A stretch of DNA of 64,000 bases from Bacteroidia bacterium (GTDB taxonomy: Bacteria > Bacteroidota > Bacteroidia > SXHM01). The position numbers and the translations under genes were made by a program. Of this stretch, positions 23,542 through 32,640 are shown piece by piece; the stretch's first letter is position 1; every line of letters starts with the position of its first letter. The notes beneath the pieces were generated by a model. It ran no database searches. It saw only the letters and a program-made list of their open reading frames with translations, and was not told where the DNA came from. Where the stretch lies: positions 137,785-201,784 of the forward strand of contig JAJVIC010000006.1 in the NCBI GenBank assembly GCA_022072225.1, given 5' to 3'.

Positions 23542-23637
23542 AAACTATAAGTGTTCAATAATTTTGATAAAAACACATAACATGCCATAATCTTGCAGGT
23601 AGTTTATTTTTTACCTTCGCAGCACTAAAAACCACAC

Positions 23638-24351
23638 TTGGAAAACATCATTAAAATAACACACATAGCCCGGCACTATAAAATAGGAACCGAGCTGGTA
23701 AAAGCGCTGAACGATGTTTCCATCAACATCAATAAAAACGAGTATGTAGCGCTGATGGGACCATCCGGTTCGGGAAAATCAACGCTGATGAATATTCTCG
23801 GATGCCTTGATACACCTACTGCCGGAAGCTATGTACTTAACGGAACAGATGTAAGCCGCCTGCAAGACAATGAACTTGCTGAAATCAGAAACAAAGAAAT
23901 AGGCTTTGTATTTCAGACGTTTAATTTGTTGCCGCGCTCTACCGCTCTGGAAAACGTAATGCTGCCCTTGATCTATGCCGGAGTTTCAAAAGCTGAACGT
24001 ATACGAAGAGGCGAGGAAGTATTGAAACAAGTTGGTCTTTCCGACCGCATGAAACACCAACCCAATGAACTTTCAGGTGGTCAGCGTCAGCGTGTGGCAG
24101 TTGCTCGCGCATTGGTAAACAAACCTTCCATTATTCTGGCTGATGAACCAACTGGAAATTTAGATTCGAAAACTTCGGTTGAAATTATGGGCTTGTTTGA
24201 GGAGATACACAGTAAAGGCAATACAATTATAGTAGTAACACATGAAGAAGATATTGCAAAACATGCACACCGCATAGTAAGATTGAAAGATGGTTTTGTA
24301 GAATCGGATCAGTTAAATCCAACCATTACAAGAGTTTTAGCAAAAGCATAG
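23638..24351 (+). CDS. ABC transporter ATP-binding protein, LolD/MacB type
   Basis: A 237-residue ATPase. Walker A is GPSGSGKST, the Q-loop [18 protein letters not shown], the signature [15 protein letters not shown], Walker [13 protein letters not shown] and the H-loop VVTHEED. The subclass with [19 protein letters not shown] works with FtsX-like or MacB-like permeases to move lipoproteins or small molecules. No permease gene is adjacent. The start is a TTG; a TACCTTCG box lies about 20 nt upstream. It precedes amt by 7 nt. Confidence 0.93.
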   Translation: MENIIKITHIARHYKIGTELVKALNDVSININKNEYVALMGPSGSGKSTLMNILGCLDTPTAGSYVLNGTDVSRLQDNELAEIRNKEIGFVFQTFNLLPRSTALENVMLPLIYAGVSKAERIRRGEEVLKQVGLSDRMKHQPNELSGGQRQRVAVARALVNKPSIILADEPTGNLDSKTSVEIMGLFEEIHSKGNTIIVVTHEEDIAKHAHRIVRLKDGFVESDQLNPTITRVLAKA

Positions 24352-24358
24352 TTTTAAT

Positions 24359-25693
24359 ATGAAAGAAACAGAACGCAAGAAAAAATACGGAACCATCGCA
24401 TTTGCAATTTTGTTCCTTGTCAGTTTGCTGATGTGTTTTTACCCTGTCAATCACCCTGCTGCAGTTGAAGGCGATTTTGATTCAGGAGACTTGGCATGGA
24501 TTATTACCGCGTCCGCATTTGTTTTGATAATGACTCCAGGACTTTCGTTCTTTTATGGTGGAATGGTAAAGCCAAAAAATATTATTTCAACAATGTTGCA
24601 AAGCTTTATTGCTTTGGGAGTTATCAGTATCGTATGGTTTACAGTAGGTTTCAGTCTTGCCTTTGGCGACAGCATCGGAGGTTTTATCGGTAACCCGATG
24701 ACGTATTTTCTTTTTAATAATGTAGGTACTGCACCTCATCCTGTAATCGGCAGTACAGTGCCTTTTGTGTTGTTTGCTGCCTTTCAGTTAAAATTTGCAA
24801 TTATAACTCCTGCTTTGATTACCGGATCGTTTGCCGAGCGGGTTCGTTTTTGGAGTTATCTGGTTTTTATCACCTTATTTAGTTTAATTATTTATTGCCC
24901 TCTTGCTCATTGGACCTGGCACCCGGACGGGTTTTTGTTTAAATGGGGTGTGTTGGATTTTGCCGGAGGAACAGTTGTTCACATTTCTGCCGGCTTTGCT
25001 GCATTGGCAGGAGCAATGGTGTTGGGAAGAAGAAAGTCTCATGTGGTTAAAGAAGAATTTTCTCCTGTTAATATTCCTTACGTTTTACTCGGCACTGGCT
25101 TATTATGGTTTGGATGGTTTGGATTTAATGCAGGTTCGGCACTTGGAGCAAATGCGTTGGCAGTAACAGCATTTATCAATACAAATCTTGCATCTGCTGC
25201 AGCCATGCTTGCATGGGTGCTGTTAGATGCTGCGCGGGGCCGAAAACCCTCAGCTCTTGGAGCATGTATTGGAGCAGTTGTTGGCCTTGTGGCTATAACT
25301 CCTGCAGCAGGCTTTGTAGAATATGGTCATGGAATTTTTATTGGAGTAATTGCAGCTGTTGTAAGCAATTTTGCAGTTCACTGGAAAGAAACAAAATTAA
25401 CCCTGGATGATACGTTGGATGTATTTCCTTGCCACGGTGTTGGCGGAATTGTAGGAATGATAGCCACCGCTATTTTTGCAAAAGAAGGCGGGCTGATTAC
25501 TGGATCAACCGATTTATTTAAGTATCACATGATTGCTCTTGTAATTGTTGGAGTATTCACATTTTTCGGATCATTACTCATTTATAAAATAACTAACTTC
25601 ATTACTCCTTTGAGGGTTCGCGAAGAGCAGGAAATAATAGGATTAGATTTGAGTCAGCATAAAGAATCGGTTTTTATGGTAAGTCAGAATTAA
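24359..25693 (+). CDS. amt: Ammonium transporter
   Basis: A 444-residue Amt/MEP/Rh channel with about eleven transmembrane helices after a short hydrophobic N-terminus. Family motifs: TPGLSFFYGGMVKPKN, DFAGGTVVHISAGFAALAG (pore His), WFGWFGFNAGSA and DVFPCHGVGGIVGMI (second pore His). It conducts ammonium in the inner membrane. No GlnK gene is adjacent in the window. Its TAA overlaps the next ATG by one base. Confidence 0.96.
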   Translation: MKETERKKKYGTIAFAILFLVSLLMCFYPVNHPAAVEGDFDSGDLAWIITASAFVLIMTPGLSFFYGGMVKPKNIISTMLQSFIALGVISIVWFTVGFSLAFGDSIGGFIGNPMTYFLFNNVGTAPHPVIGSTVPFVLFAAFQLKFAIITPALITGSFAERVRFWSYLVFITLFSLIIYCPLAHWTWHPDGFLFKWGVLDFAGGTVVHISAGFAALAGAMVLGRRKSHVVKEEFSPVNIPYVLLGTGLLWFGWFGFNAGSALGANALAVTAFINTNLASAAAMLAWVLLDAARGRKPSALGACIGAVVGLVAITPAAGFVEYGHGIFIGVIAAVVSNFAVHWKETKLTLDDTLDVFPCHGVGGIVGMIATAIFAKEGGLITGSTDLFKYHMIALVIVGVFTFFGSLLIYKITNFITPLRVREEQEIIGLDLSQHKESVFMVSQN

Positions 25694-26244
25694 TGAAAAT
25701 CTACACCAAAACAGGCGATAAAGGAAGTACGGCATTATTTGGCGGCAAACGCGTTTCAAAAAGTGATATCCGTATTGAAGCGTATGGAACTGTAGATGAA
25801 CTCAATTCATATATTGGTTTAATTCGCTTCAAGGATATTGATGCACGAGCTATTGAAACACTTGGCGAAATTCAGGACAGATTATTTACACTTGGCTCTG
25901 TCCTTGCCTCTGAACCCGGAAAAGACAATTTGAAAGTTCCTGATTTGCATGAAGCAGATGTGGAATTTCTGGAAAAGGAAATTGACAAAATGAATGAAAC
26001 ACTTCCCGAACTGAAAACATTTGTTTTGCCGGGCGGAAACGATGCTATAGGGTTTTGTCATGTTGCTCGATGTGTATGCCGCAGAGCAGAAAGAAATTCT
26101 GTTCGCCTTGCTGAAACGGAAGTTGTTTCAGACATTGTTATCAAGTATCTGAACCGTCTATCTGACTATCTTTTTGTTCTTTCGCGCAAGTTGACCTATG
26201 ATGCAAACCTGCCTGAAACGCCTTGGAAACCCCGTATTTATTAA
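25693..26244 (+). CDS. ATP:cob(I)alamin adenosyltransferase, PduO type
   Basis: A 183-residue enzyme that makes adenosylcobalamin. The N-terminus KIYTKTGDKGSTALFGGKRVSK and the stretches EAYGTVDELNSYIG, FVLPGG, CRRAERNSVRL and YLNRLSDYLFVLSR are diagnostic. It overlaps the amt stop by one base, so the ATPase-amt-adenosyltransferase genes form one transcript, although they share no obvious pathway. Confidence 0.95.
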   Translation: MKIYTKTGDKGSTALFGGKRVSKSDIRIEAYGTVDELNSYIGLIRFKDIDARAIETLGEIQDRLFTLGSVLASEPGKDNLKVPDLHEADVEFLEKEIDKMNETLPELKTFVLPGGNDAIGFCHVARCVCRRAERNSVRLAETEVVSDIVIKYLNRLSDYLFVLSRKLTYDANLPETPWKPRIY

Positions 26245-26291
26245 GGTTTTCACATTTTTTTCACAACTATTTTTTTATTTCATTTAATTTT

Positions 26292-26299
26292 TACTTTTG
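26292..26299 (+). promoter_or_regulatory. Promoter -7 box (TACTTTTG) of the DUF2795 gene
   Basis: Exact TAnnTTTG match, giving an untranslated leader of roughly 65-70 nt before the ATG at 26373. Confidence 0.5.
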
Positions 26300-26372
26300 C
26301 GGACTTGTAAAAAATAGATTTTAAAACAGTGCTTTAACTAAACATTGTTGAAGCAATAAAAAATATAGAGCT

Positions 26373-26594
26373 ATGTATTGGACATTAGAATTGGCATCAT
26401 ATCTTGAAGATGCTCCCTGGCCTGCAACAAAAGATGAGTTGATAGATTACGCCATGCGTTCGGGCGCACCATTGGAAGTAATAGAAAACCTTCAGGAAAT
26501 TGAAGACGAAGGCGAGGTATATGACGCAATAGAGGATATTTGGCCTGATTACCCAACCAAAGACGATTTTTTCTTCAACGAAGACGAATACTAA
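26373..26594 (+). CDS. DUF2795-domain protein, 73 aa
   Basis: A small acidic protein: MYWTLELASYLEDAPWPATKDELIDYAMRSGAPLEVIENLQEI, with an acidic tail. The motif APWPATKDELIDYA, then GAP.EVIENL, is the DUF2795 fold. Conserved in Bacteroidota; function unknown. It has its own promoter and terminator. Confidence 0.85.
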   Translation: MYWTLELASYLEDAPWPATKDELIDYAMRSGAPLEVIENLQEIEDEGEVYDAIEDIWPDYPTKDDFFFNEDEY

Positions 26595-26602
26595 TTTCCT
26601 CA

Positions 26603-26650
26603 GTAGAAATAAAAAAGGAGAAACATTTGTTTCTCCTTTTTTATTTCTAC
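26603..26650. terminator. Very long bidirectional terminator
   Basis: A perfect 22-bp stem (26603-26624 with 26629-26650) around an ATTT loop, with A and T runs in both arms. It serves the convergent DUF2795 and pheT genes. Confidence 0.85.
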
Positions 26651-26684
26651 CCGTTATTACAAGCGTAGCGAAGCAATCTCTGAA

Positions 26685-29135
26685 TTATCTGATTGCAGCA
26701 CCCAAATTTTCTTTCAGCGTTGCTGCCATTTTCTCCATCACCTTGTTGATGGTTTTATCATTCAGAGTGGCATTTTCGTCCTGTATGATAAATGAAACAG
26801 CATAGGATTTTTTTCCGGGTTCCAGATTTTTTCCTTCGTAAACATCAAACAAGTTCACTTCTTTCAGCAGATTTTTTTCGGTGCGGAAAGCAAGTTCTTT
26901 GATGTCGGAGTAGCGAACAGCTTTGTCTACAAGCAACGCCAAATCCCTGCGTACTGAAGGATAAACCGGAACTTCGCGGTATTGCAGCGAAACTTTTTTC
27001 AGTTGTTTAAGAATTTCATCCCAATCAAAGTCGGCATATAAAACCTCCTGCTCAATGTCAAATTTTTTCAGCACCTGTTTATTCACTTCTCCAAATTCGG
27101 CAAACACTTTTTTGTTCAATTCGTAACCAGAAGCATAAGAATGCAGCGAAGAATTATTCTCTGAACTAATTTCTTTTGCCTGCAAACCGAGTTTGTTCAG
27201 CACCGACTCAATAATACCTTTCAGAAAAAAGTAATTTACGTTTTGCCTGTTGCTGTTCCAGCCTTCCGATTCTTTTCTTCCGGTAACTAAAACTGATAAT
27301 CTACTTTTCTCTGCATATTTCCAATCTCCTGAATCGCTCAGGTGGTAAGTTTTTCCGAACTCATAAAATTTCAGGTCAGGGTTTTTACGGTTGATGTTGT
27401 AGGCAATTGCTTCCAGTCCGCTGAACAACAAAGTTTGGCGCATAACACCTAAGTCACTGCTCAACGGATTCAGAATGCGCACCGTTTTTGCTTTTTCAGT
27501 TTCATCCAACAGTTCCGAATATTTTTCTGCAGTCAATGAATTGCACATAATTTCTGTAAAGCCTTTCGCAGTCAGCAAATCAGAGATTGTGTTCTTCACT
27601 TTTTCCACATCTGGTTTTACTGAATATGAAAGTGAAGAACGAACCTGCGTTGGAATTTCAATGTTATTGTAGCCGTAAACACGAAGAATTTCTTCCACTA
27701 CATCCGCTTCGCGTATTACATCTGCTTTGAAAGGAGGAACTGAAAGCAATAAGCCGGTCTCAGTTTCTTTTTCAATGCCTATCTGTAAATCGTGCAGAAT
27801 GTTTTTGATGATTTCTCTCGGCAATGCTTTGCCAATTAGTCTTTCAGCATTAGCATAAGAAAAATCAATTTTGAAGTTTTCAATCTCTTCAGAATAAACA
27901 TCAATCACTTGCGAAGAAATTTTCCCACCAGCAATTTCTTTAATTAGCAACGCAGCACGTTTCAAAGCATACACCGTGATATTCGGGTCAGCACCACGCT
28001 CAAAGCGGAAAGATGCATCAGTTTTTAATCCATGTAAACGAGAAGTTTTGCGAATAGAAACAGGATTAAAATAAGCGCTTTCTAAAAATATATTTTTTGT
28101 TTCCGCAGTAATTCCTGATTTCAGGCCGCCAAAAACTCCGGCAATGCACATGCCTTCTTCGGTATTGCAAATCATCAAATCATTGGAAGAAAGTTCGCGC
28201 TCAATTCCGTCAAGCGTAGTGAATTTTGTTCCCTGCGCTAATTTTTTCACTATTACTTTTGCGCCTGTTATATGCGCTGCATCAAAGGCATGGAGCGGCT
28301 GACCGAGTTCATGCAAGACAAAATTAGTTGCATCAACAATATTATTAATCGGTTTCAATCCAATCGATTTCAATCGTGTTTGTAACCATTCAGGTGAATC
28401 TTTTACTTCAACTCCTGAAATGGTAACACCCGAATAACGCGGACAAACTTCCACATCTTCAATAATGACTTCAATTTTAAAAATTTCATTATCAACAACA
28501 AAGTTTTCAATGTTGGGTAATATTACTCTGGACTGTGGACTGTTGACAATGGACTGACTGTTTATCACTGCTGCCAAATCTCGCGCCACACCCACATGCG
28601 AAGCCGCATCGGAACGATTCGGTGTCAACCCGATTTCAAAAATATAATCATTCTCAACTTTAAAATATTCTTTAGCACTTGTTCCAACTTTTGCCGAAGA
28701 ATCCAATACCATAATTCCTGCATGGCTTGTCCCAAGCCCGATTTCATCTTCAGCGCAAATCATTCCTTCCGATAAAGCGCCACGTATTTTTGATTTTTTG
28801 ATTTGAAAAGGTTCGCCTGTCAAAGGGTGAACAGTTGTTCCCACTACAGCCACTACTACTTTTTGTCCTGCATCTACATTGGGCGCACCACAAACTATGT
28901 TCAGCAACTCTGCCCCACCAACGTCAACTTTTGTAACACTCAATCTGTCAGCATCAGGATGTTTTGTTTTTTCTTTCACTTCACCTATTACCAAGCCTTC
29001 CAGACCGCCTTTTATAGTTTCAAGTTTTTCAATGCTCTCCACTTCTAAACCACAGCCGGTGAGCAATGCAGCAGTTTCTTCCGGAGAAAGTTTCAGGTCA
29101 ATATATTGTTTAAGCCAGTTGTAAGAAATCTTCAT
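26685..29135 (-). CDS. pheT: Phenylalanyl-tRNA synthetase beta subunit
   Basis: An 816-residue protein. It starts MKISYNWLKQYIDLKLSPEE, then the tRNA-binding EMAP-like domain (about 40-150), B3/B4 editing domain (VCPRYSGVTISGVEV, LVLHELGQPLHAFDA region), B5 domain, core, and the C-terminal ferredoxin-like anticodon domain (VPVYPSVRRDLALLV). It attaches Phe to tRNA-Phe together with PheS, whose gene is not in the window. An in-frame block near residue 195 (INSQSIVNSPQSRV) is encoded by a heptamer repeat at 28527-28560. The RidA-like gene lies 8 nt upstream on the same strand. Confidence 0.96.
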   Translation of the reverse strand: MKISYNWLKQYIDLKLSPEETAALLTGCGLEVESIEKLETIKGGLEGLVIGEVKEKTKHPDADRLSVTKVDVGGAELLNIVCGAPNVDAGQKVVVAVVGTTVHPLTGEPFQIKKSKIRGALSEGMICAEDEIGLGTSHAGIMVLDSSAKVGTSAKEYFKVENDYIFEIGLTPNRSDAASHVGVARDLAAVINSQSIVNSPQSRVILPNIENFVVDNEIFKIEVIIEDVEVCPRYSGVTISGVEVKDSPEWLQTRLKSIGLKPINNIVDATNFVLHELGQPLHAFDAAHITGAKVIVKKLAQGTKFTTLDGIERELSSNDLMICNTEEGMCIAGVFGGLKSGITAETKNIFLESAYFNPVSIRKTSRLHGLKTDASFRFERGADPNITVYALKRAALLIKEIAGGKISSQVIDVYSEEIENFKIDFSYANAERLIGKALPREIIKNILHDLQIGIEKETETGLLLSVPPFKADVIREADVVEEILRVYGYNNIEIPTQVRSSLSYSVKPDVEKVKNTISDLLTAKGFTEIMCNSLTAEKYSELLDETEKAKTVRILNPLSSDLGVMRQTLLFSGLEAIAYNINRKNPDLKFYEFGKTYHLSDSGDWKYAEKSRLSVLVTGRKESEGWNSNRQNVNYFFLKGIIESVLNKLGLQAKEISSENNSSLHSYASGYELNKKVFAEFGEVNKQVLKKFDIEQEVLYADFDWDEILKQLKKVSLQYREVPVYPSVRRDLALLVDKAVRYSDIKELAFRTEKNLLKEVNLFDVYEGKNLEPGKKSYAVSFIIQDENATLNDKTINKVMEKMAATLKENLGAAIR
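28527..28560. repeat. GTCCACA/GTCCATT-type heptamer repeat inside pheT
   Basis: Read on the coding strand: CAGTCCATTGTCAACAGTCCACAGTCC in shorter units of seven. The same unit is present in ileS at 45966-45997. It keeps the frame and encodes Gln-Ser-Ile-Val-Asn-Ser-Pro-Gln-Ser. Confidence 0.7.
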
Positions 29136-29143
29136 AATTCAGT

Positions 29144-29566
29144 TTAAATAGTAGCAATCACTTTCAGTTCAATCGCAATCGGTGTAGGCAGACAATTTAT
29201 TTCCACCGTAGTGCGGCAAGGACGGTTGTCTTTAAAATAGTCAGCATAAATACGGTTATAAGTCGCAAAGTCATCCTTCATGTTGGTTAGAAAAACGGTA
29301 ACGTCTACAATATTATCCCAGCTGCTTCCTGCATCTTCCAGAATGTAACGCACATTCGCAAACACCGATTGGCATTGCTTTTCAATGTCGTAAGATGTAA
29401 TGTTTCCATTTTCATCCAACTCAACTCCCGGGATTTTTTTCGTGCCTTTTTCGCGCGGGCCAACACCTGAAAGAAAAAGCAGGTTGCCAACCTTGCGTGC
29501 ATGCGGATACAACCCAACGGGTTCGGGTGCTTTAGATGAATTGAAAATTGTTTTTTCGTCAGCCAT
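29144..29566 (-). CDS. RidA-family protein (enamine/imine deaminase like)
   Basis: A 140-residue protein starting MADEKTIFNSSKAPEPVGLYPHARKVGNLLFLSGVGPRE and ending NRPCRTTVEINCLPTPIAIELKVIATI. The Arg-Thr-Thr-Val-Glu segment corresponds to the ligand-binding strand of the fold. It is closer to the 2-aminomuconate-deaminase-like branch than to RidA itself, but the substrate is open. The start is the ATG at 29566; the longer frame to 29656 would cross the divergent promoter region shared with tdh. Confidence 0.85.
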   Translation of the reverse strand: MADEKTIFNSSKAPEPVGLYPHARKVGNLLFLSGVGPREKGTKKIPGVELDENGNITSYDIEKQCQSVFANVRYILEDAGSSWDNIVDVTVFLTNMKDDFATYNRIYADYFKDNRPCRTTVEINCLPTPIAIELKVIATI

Positions 29567-29633
29567 AATTTGTTTTTTGCGGGCGTGTAAAAGTATGCAA
29601 AGATTGATATTTTTACGCTCTGATATTTTAATT

Positions 29634-30611
29634 ATGACGAGAAAAGACAAAGCCATTGTTATTGGCGCTTCCGGCCAAATAGGAACCGATTTGGTCGAAA
29701 ATCTGCGCCAACTTTATGGAGTTGATAACGTGGTGGCTTCGGATATTAAAGGTGCTTCGGATACTGTAATGCACGATGGACCTTTTGAAATATTAGATGT
29801 TCTGGACGGAAATAAGCTTGCTGAAATAATAGAAAAACATAAAATCACTCAGGTTTACTTGTTAGCGGCATTGCTTTCGGCAACTGCAGAAGCAAAAATA
29901 AAATCAGCATGGAGGCTGAATATGGATGGGCTTTTCAATGTGCTGGATTTGGCTAAAGAAAAAAAGATTGAAAAAATATTCTGGCCAAGTTCCATCGCTG
30001 TTTTTGGTCCGAGCACACCTAAGGAAAAAACCCCGCAAAATACAATTGCAGAACCCAGTACAGTATATGGAATTAGCAAACTGGCAGGTGAACGCTGGTG
30101 CGAATATTATTACAAAAAATTTGATGTGGATGTACGTAGCATCCGTTATCCCGGACTGATTGGCTATAAATCAATGCCGGGAGGAGGCACAACGGATTAT
30201 GCAGTGCAGATTTTTCACGATGCAATTCTGAAAGGGAGTTTTGAATGTTTCCTCGGGAAACATACAACGCTTCCCATGATGTATATGCCCGATGCCATCA
30301 AGGCTACAATAGATCTGATGCATGCACCTTCCGAAAAATTATCGACACGATATGGATATAATATCGCAGGCATGAGTTTCTCACCTAAGGAAATTGCAGC
30401 AGAAATAAAAAAACATTTTCCTGCTTTTGAAATTACTTACAAACCCGACCACCGCCAGCAGATTGCAGATAGCTGGCCTCATAGTATTGATGATTCGTTT
30501 GCACGTATTGAATGGGGTTGGAAAGCAGAATACGATTTGGAAAAAATGACTGCCGATATGTTTAAGCATTTGATACCGATGCTTAAAAAACCTGAATTAC
30601 ACAAGCATTAA
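29634..30611 (+). CDS. L-threonine 3-dehydrogenase, short-chain (epimerase-like) type
   Basis: A 325-residue Rossmann enzyme. NAD-binding GASGQIGTDLVENLRQ, catalytic SSIAVFGPSTPKEKTPQ and YGISKLAGE (Tyr and Lys), then RYPGLIGYKSMPGGGTTDYAVQIFHDA, a stretch specific to SDR-type threonine dehydrogenases. It would oxidise L-threonine to 2-amino-3-ketobutyrate. The start at 29634 gives the usual MTRKDKAIVIGASG N-terminus. The gene is divergent from the RidA-like gene, which may remove reactive imines from such pathways. Confidence 0.88.
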   Translation: MTRKDKAIVIGASGQIGTDLVENLRQLYGVDNVVASDIKGASDTVMHDGPFEILDVLDGNKLAEIIEKHKITQVYLLAALLSATAEAKIKSAWRLNMDGLFNVLDLAKEKKIEKIFWPSSIAVFGPSTPKEKTPQNTIAEPSTVYGISKLAGERWCEYYYKKFDVDVRSIRYPGLIGYKSMPGGGTTDYAVQIFHDAILKGSFECFLGKHTTLPMMYMPDAIKATIDLMHAPSEKLSTRYGYNIAGMSFSPKEIAAEIKKHFPAFEITYKPDHRQQIADSWPHSIDDSFARIEWGWKAEYDLEKMTADMFKHLIPMLKKPELHKH

Positions 30612-30615
30612 TTTT

Positions 30616-32046
30616 ATGAACAGAAGAGAATTACTGAAAGCGCTTGGCGCAACCGCAGCAGGTTTGGCGCTTTTACCACAACTGAAAGCGATGGGATATT
30701 TTGCTCCATCAGAATTAAGTAAATCTGCTTTTGGTGATGATTTTTTGTGGGGTGTTGCAACAGCGGCTTACCAGATTGAAGGCGCATGGAATGTTGACGG
30801 AAAAGGTCCTTCGGTGTGGGATACATTTTCGCATAAAAAGAAAAATATAAAAACCGGTGAAAATGGTGATGTAAGTTGTGATTTTTATCACAGCTATGCT
30901 CAGGACATAGATTTCATCCGCCAGATGAACATGCAGGTTTTTCGTTTTTCAACTGCGTGGTCTCGAATCATACCTGAGGGAACAGGTGCCGTGAATCAAA
31001 AAGGGTTAGATTTCTATCAGCGTGTTATTGATACTTGCCTTGAAAAAGGAATTCAACCCTGGCTAACAACATACCACTGGGATATTCCTCAGGCACTGCA
31101 GGATAAAGGCGGTTGGACTAACCGTGATGTAATAAGCTGGTACAGTGAATATGTAGACGTAATTACAATGGCTTTTGGTGATCGGGTTAAAAACTGGATG
31201 GTTTTGAATGAACCGCTTGCTTATACAGCAATCGGATATTTGCTGGGAATTCATGCTCCCGGAAAAACTGGATTTAAAAATTTTATTCCTTCTGCACACC
31301 ATACCACACTTTGTCAGGCTGAAGGGGGACGAATAATAAGACGTAATGTAAAAGATGCCAACGTGGGAACTACTTTTTCGTGCTCATCCATTGAGCCGCA
31401 CAAGGGTAAAGAAGTTCATGCAAAAACGGTAGAACGTTGGGATGCCATGGTTAATCGTCTTTTTATAGAGCCTGCTTTGGGAATGGGTTATCCGATAGAG
31501 TCGTTACCTGCAATAAAAAAGGTCGAAAAATATATGCAGGCAGGTGATGAGGAAAAAATGAAATTTGATTTTGATTTTATCGGAGTTCAGAATTATACCC
31601 GGGAAATTGCTAAGGCAAATTTTATTATTCCGTACATGAAAGGGTTGCAAGTTCCTGCCAAGAGAAGGCATGTTGAAACGACTGAAATGGGTTGGGAGGT
31701 TTATCCTGAAGGAATTTATAAAGTGCTGAAAAAATTTGCTGCTTACCCCGGTGTAAAAAAAATATATGTTACTGAAAATGGTTGTGCATTTCCAGATGTG
31801 GTTGAAAACGACAGAGTACACGATGCAAAACGCGTTCAGTTTTTTAAAGACTATTTAGCACAGGTGCTTCGTGCAAAAAATGAAGGAGTGAATGTAAAAG
31901 GATATTTTGTCTGGACGCTCTTGGATAATTTTGAATGGGCTGAAGGTTATCGCACGCGTTTTGGATTGGTGCATGTTGATTTTAAAACACAACAACGCAT
32001 CATGAAAGATTCTGCTCTGTGGTTTAAAGAGTTTCTTGCTGATTAA
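30616..32046 (+). CDS. Glycoside hydrolase family 1 beta-glucosidase, exported
   Basis: A 476-residue GH1 enzyme. Catalytic acid/base Glu in WMVLNEPLAY, nucleophile Glu in KIYVTENGCAF, glycone-binding WGVATAAYQIEGAWN and the ending LLDNFEWAEGYRTRFGLVHVDF. The N-terminus MNRRELLKALGATAAGLALL resembles a twin-arginine signal (RR) or a lipoprotein-free export signal, so it is probably periplasmic. It follows tdh by 4 nt. Confidence 0.93.
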   Translation: MNRRELLKALGATAAGLALLPQLKAMGYFAPSELSKSAFGDDFLWGVATAAYQIEGAWNVDGKGPSVWDTFSHKKKNIKTGENGDVSCDFYHSYAQDIDFIRQMNMQVFRFSTAWSRIIPEGTGAVNQKGLDFYQRVIDTCLEKGIQPWLTTYHWDIPQALQDKGGWTNRDVISWYSEYVDVITMAFGDRVKNWMVLNEPLAYTAIGYLLGIHAPGKTGFKNFIPSAHHTTLCQAEGGRIIRRNVKDANVGTTFSCSSIEPHKGKEVHAKTVERWDAMVNRLFIEPALGMGYPIESLPAIKKVEKYMQAGDEEKMKFDFDFIGVQNYTREIAKANFIIPYMKGLQVPAKRRHVETTEMGWEVYPEGIYKVLKKFAAYPGVKKIYVTENGCAFPDVVENDRVHDAKRVQFFKDYLAQVLRAKNEGVNVKGYFVWTLLDNFEWAEGYRTRFGLVHVDFKTQQRIMKDSALWFKEFLAD

Positions 32047-32048
32047 GT

Positions 32049-32561
32049 TTAATTTGAAAACAGAGCCTTAAGTTCAGTAGCTTCTCCGGGTTTCATTTTG
32101 CCGGCAAGTATTAAACTTAGCTGTCTTCTTCTTAATGCTCCTTCAAATCTTTCTTTTTCCAGTTCCGTCTCCGGTTCAATTTCAGGAATGTTAATTGGTC
32201 GCCCAACCTGATCAACTGCTACAAATGTGTAAATAGCTTCATTGCATTTTTTCTTTTCACCGGTAACTGTGCTCTCAACCCAAACGTCAATAAATATTTC
32301 CATACTGGAACTGAATGCCCTCGATATTTTTGATTCAAGTGTTACAATCTCACCGAGTTTTATAGGCTGATTAAAGTTTACGTTATTTACAGAAGCAGTT
32401 ACGACTACTCTTCCGCAGTGGCGTTGTGCAGTGATGGCAGCAGCGATATCCATCCAGTGCAACAGTTTTCCTCCCATGAGGTTGCCTAATGTATTGGTAT
32501 CGTTCGGCAAAACCATTTCGGTTAAAACTGCCAGTGATTCTTTTGGTGTTTTCTTTTTCAT
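32049..32561 (-). CDS. Acyl-CoA thioesterase (hotdog fold, YciA/BFIT type)
   Basis: A 170-residue cytosolic acyl-CoA hydrolase. The motif VLPNDTNTLGNLMGGKLLHWMDIAAAITAQRH is the family's active-site region (Asn/Gly-Gly and Asp), then VVVTASVNNVNFNQPIKLGEIV. It hydrolyses acyl-CoA to free acid and CoA. It converges with the GH1 gene, 2 nt away. The box TATCTTTG is four bases before the ATG. Confidence 0.93.
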   Translation of the reverse strand: MKKKTPKESLAVLTEMVLPNDTNTLGNLMGGKLLHWMDIAAAITAQRHCGRVVVTASVNNVNFNQPIKLGEIVTLESKISRAFSSSMEIFIDVWVESTVTGEKKKCNEAIYTFVAVDQVGRPINIPEIEPETELEKERFEGALRRRQLSLILAGKMKPGEATELKALFSN

Positions 32562-32565
32562 GCGG

Positions 32566-32573
32566 CAAAGATA
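32566..32573 (-). promoter_or_regulatory. Promoter -7 box of the thioesterase gene (TATCTTTG)
   Basis: Exact TAnnTTTG match, spacer CCGC of four bases, then ATG: probable leaderless mRNA. Confidence 0.6.
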
Positions 32574-32585
32574 GCAGCAATAAAT

Positions 32586-32620
32586 AAAAAGCCCATCTGC
32601 CGGAGGCAGATGGGCTTTTT
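32586..32620 (-). terminator. Terminator of the T9SS-secreted protein gene
   Basis: A perfect 16-bp stem (AAAAAGCCCATCTGCC / GGCAGATGGGCTTTTT) with loop GGA. Confidence 0.85.
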
Positions 32621-32640
32621 TATAAGATTAAGAATTGGTA

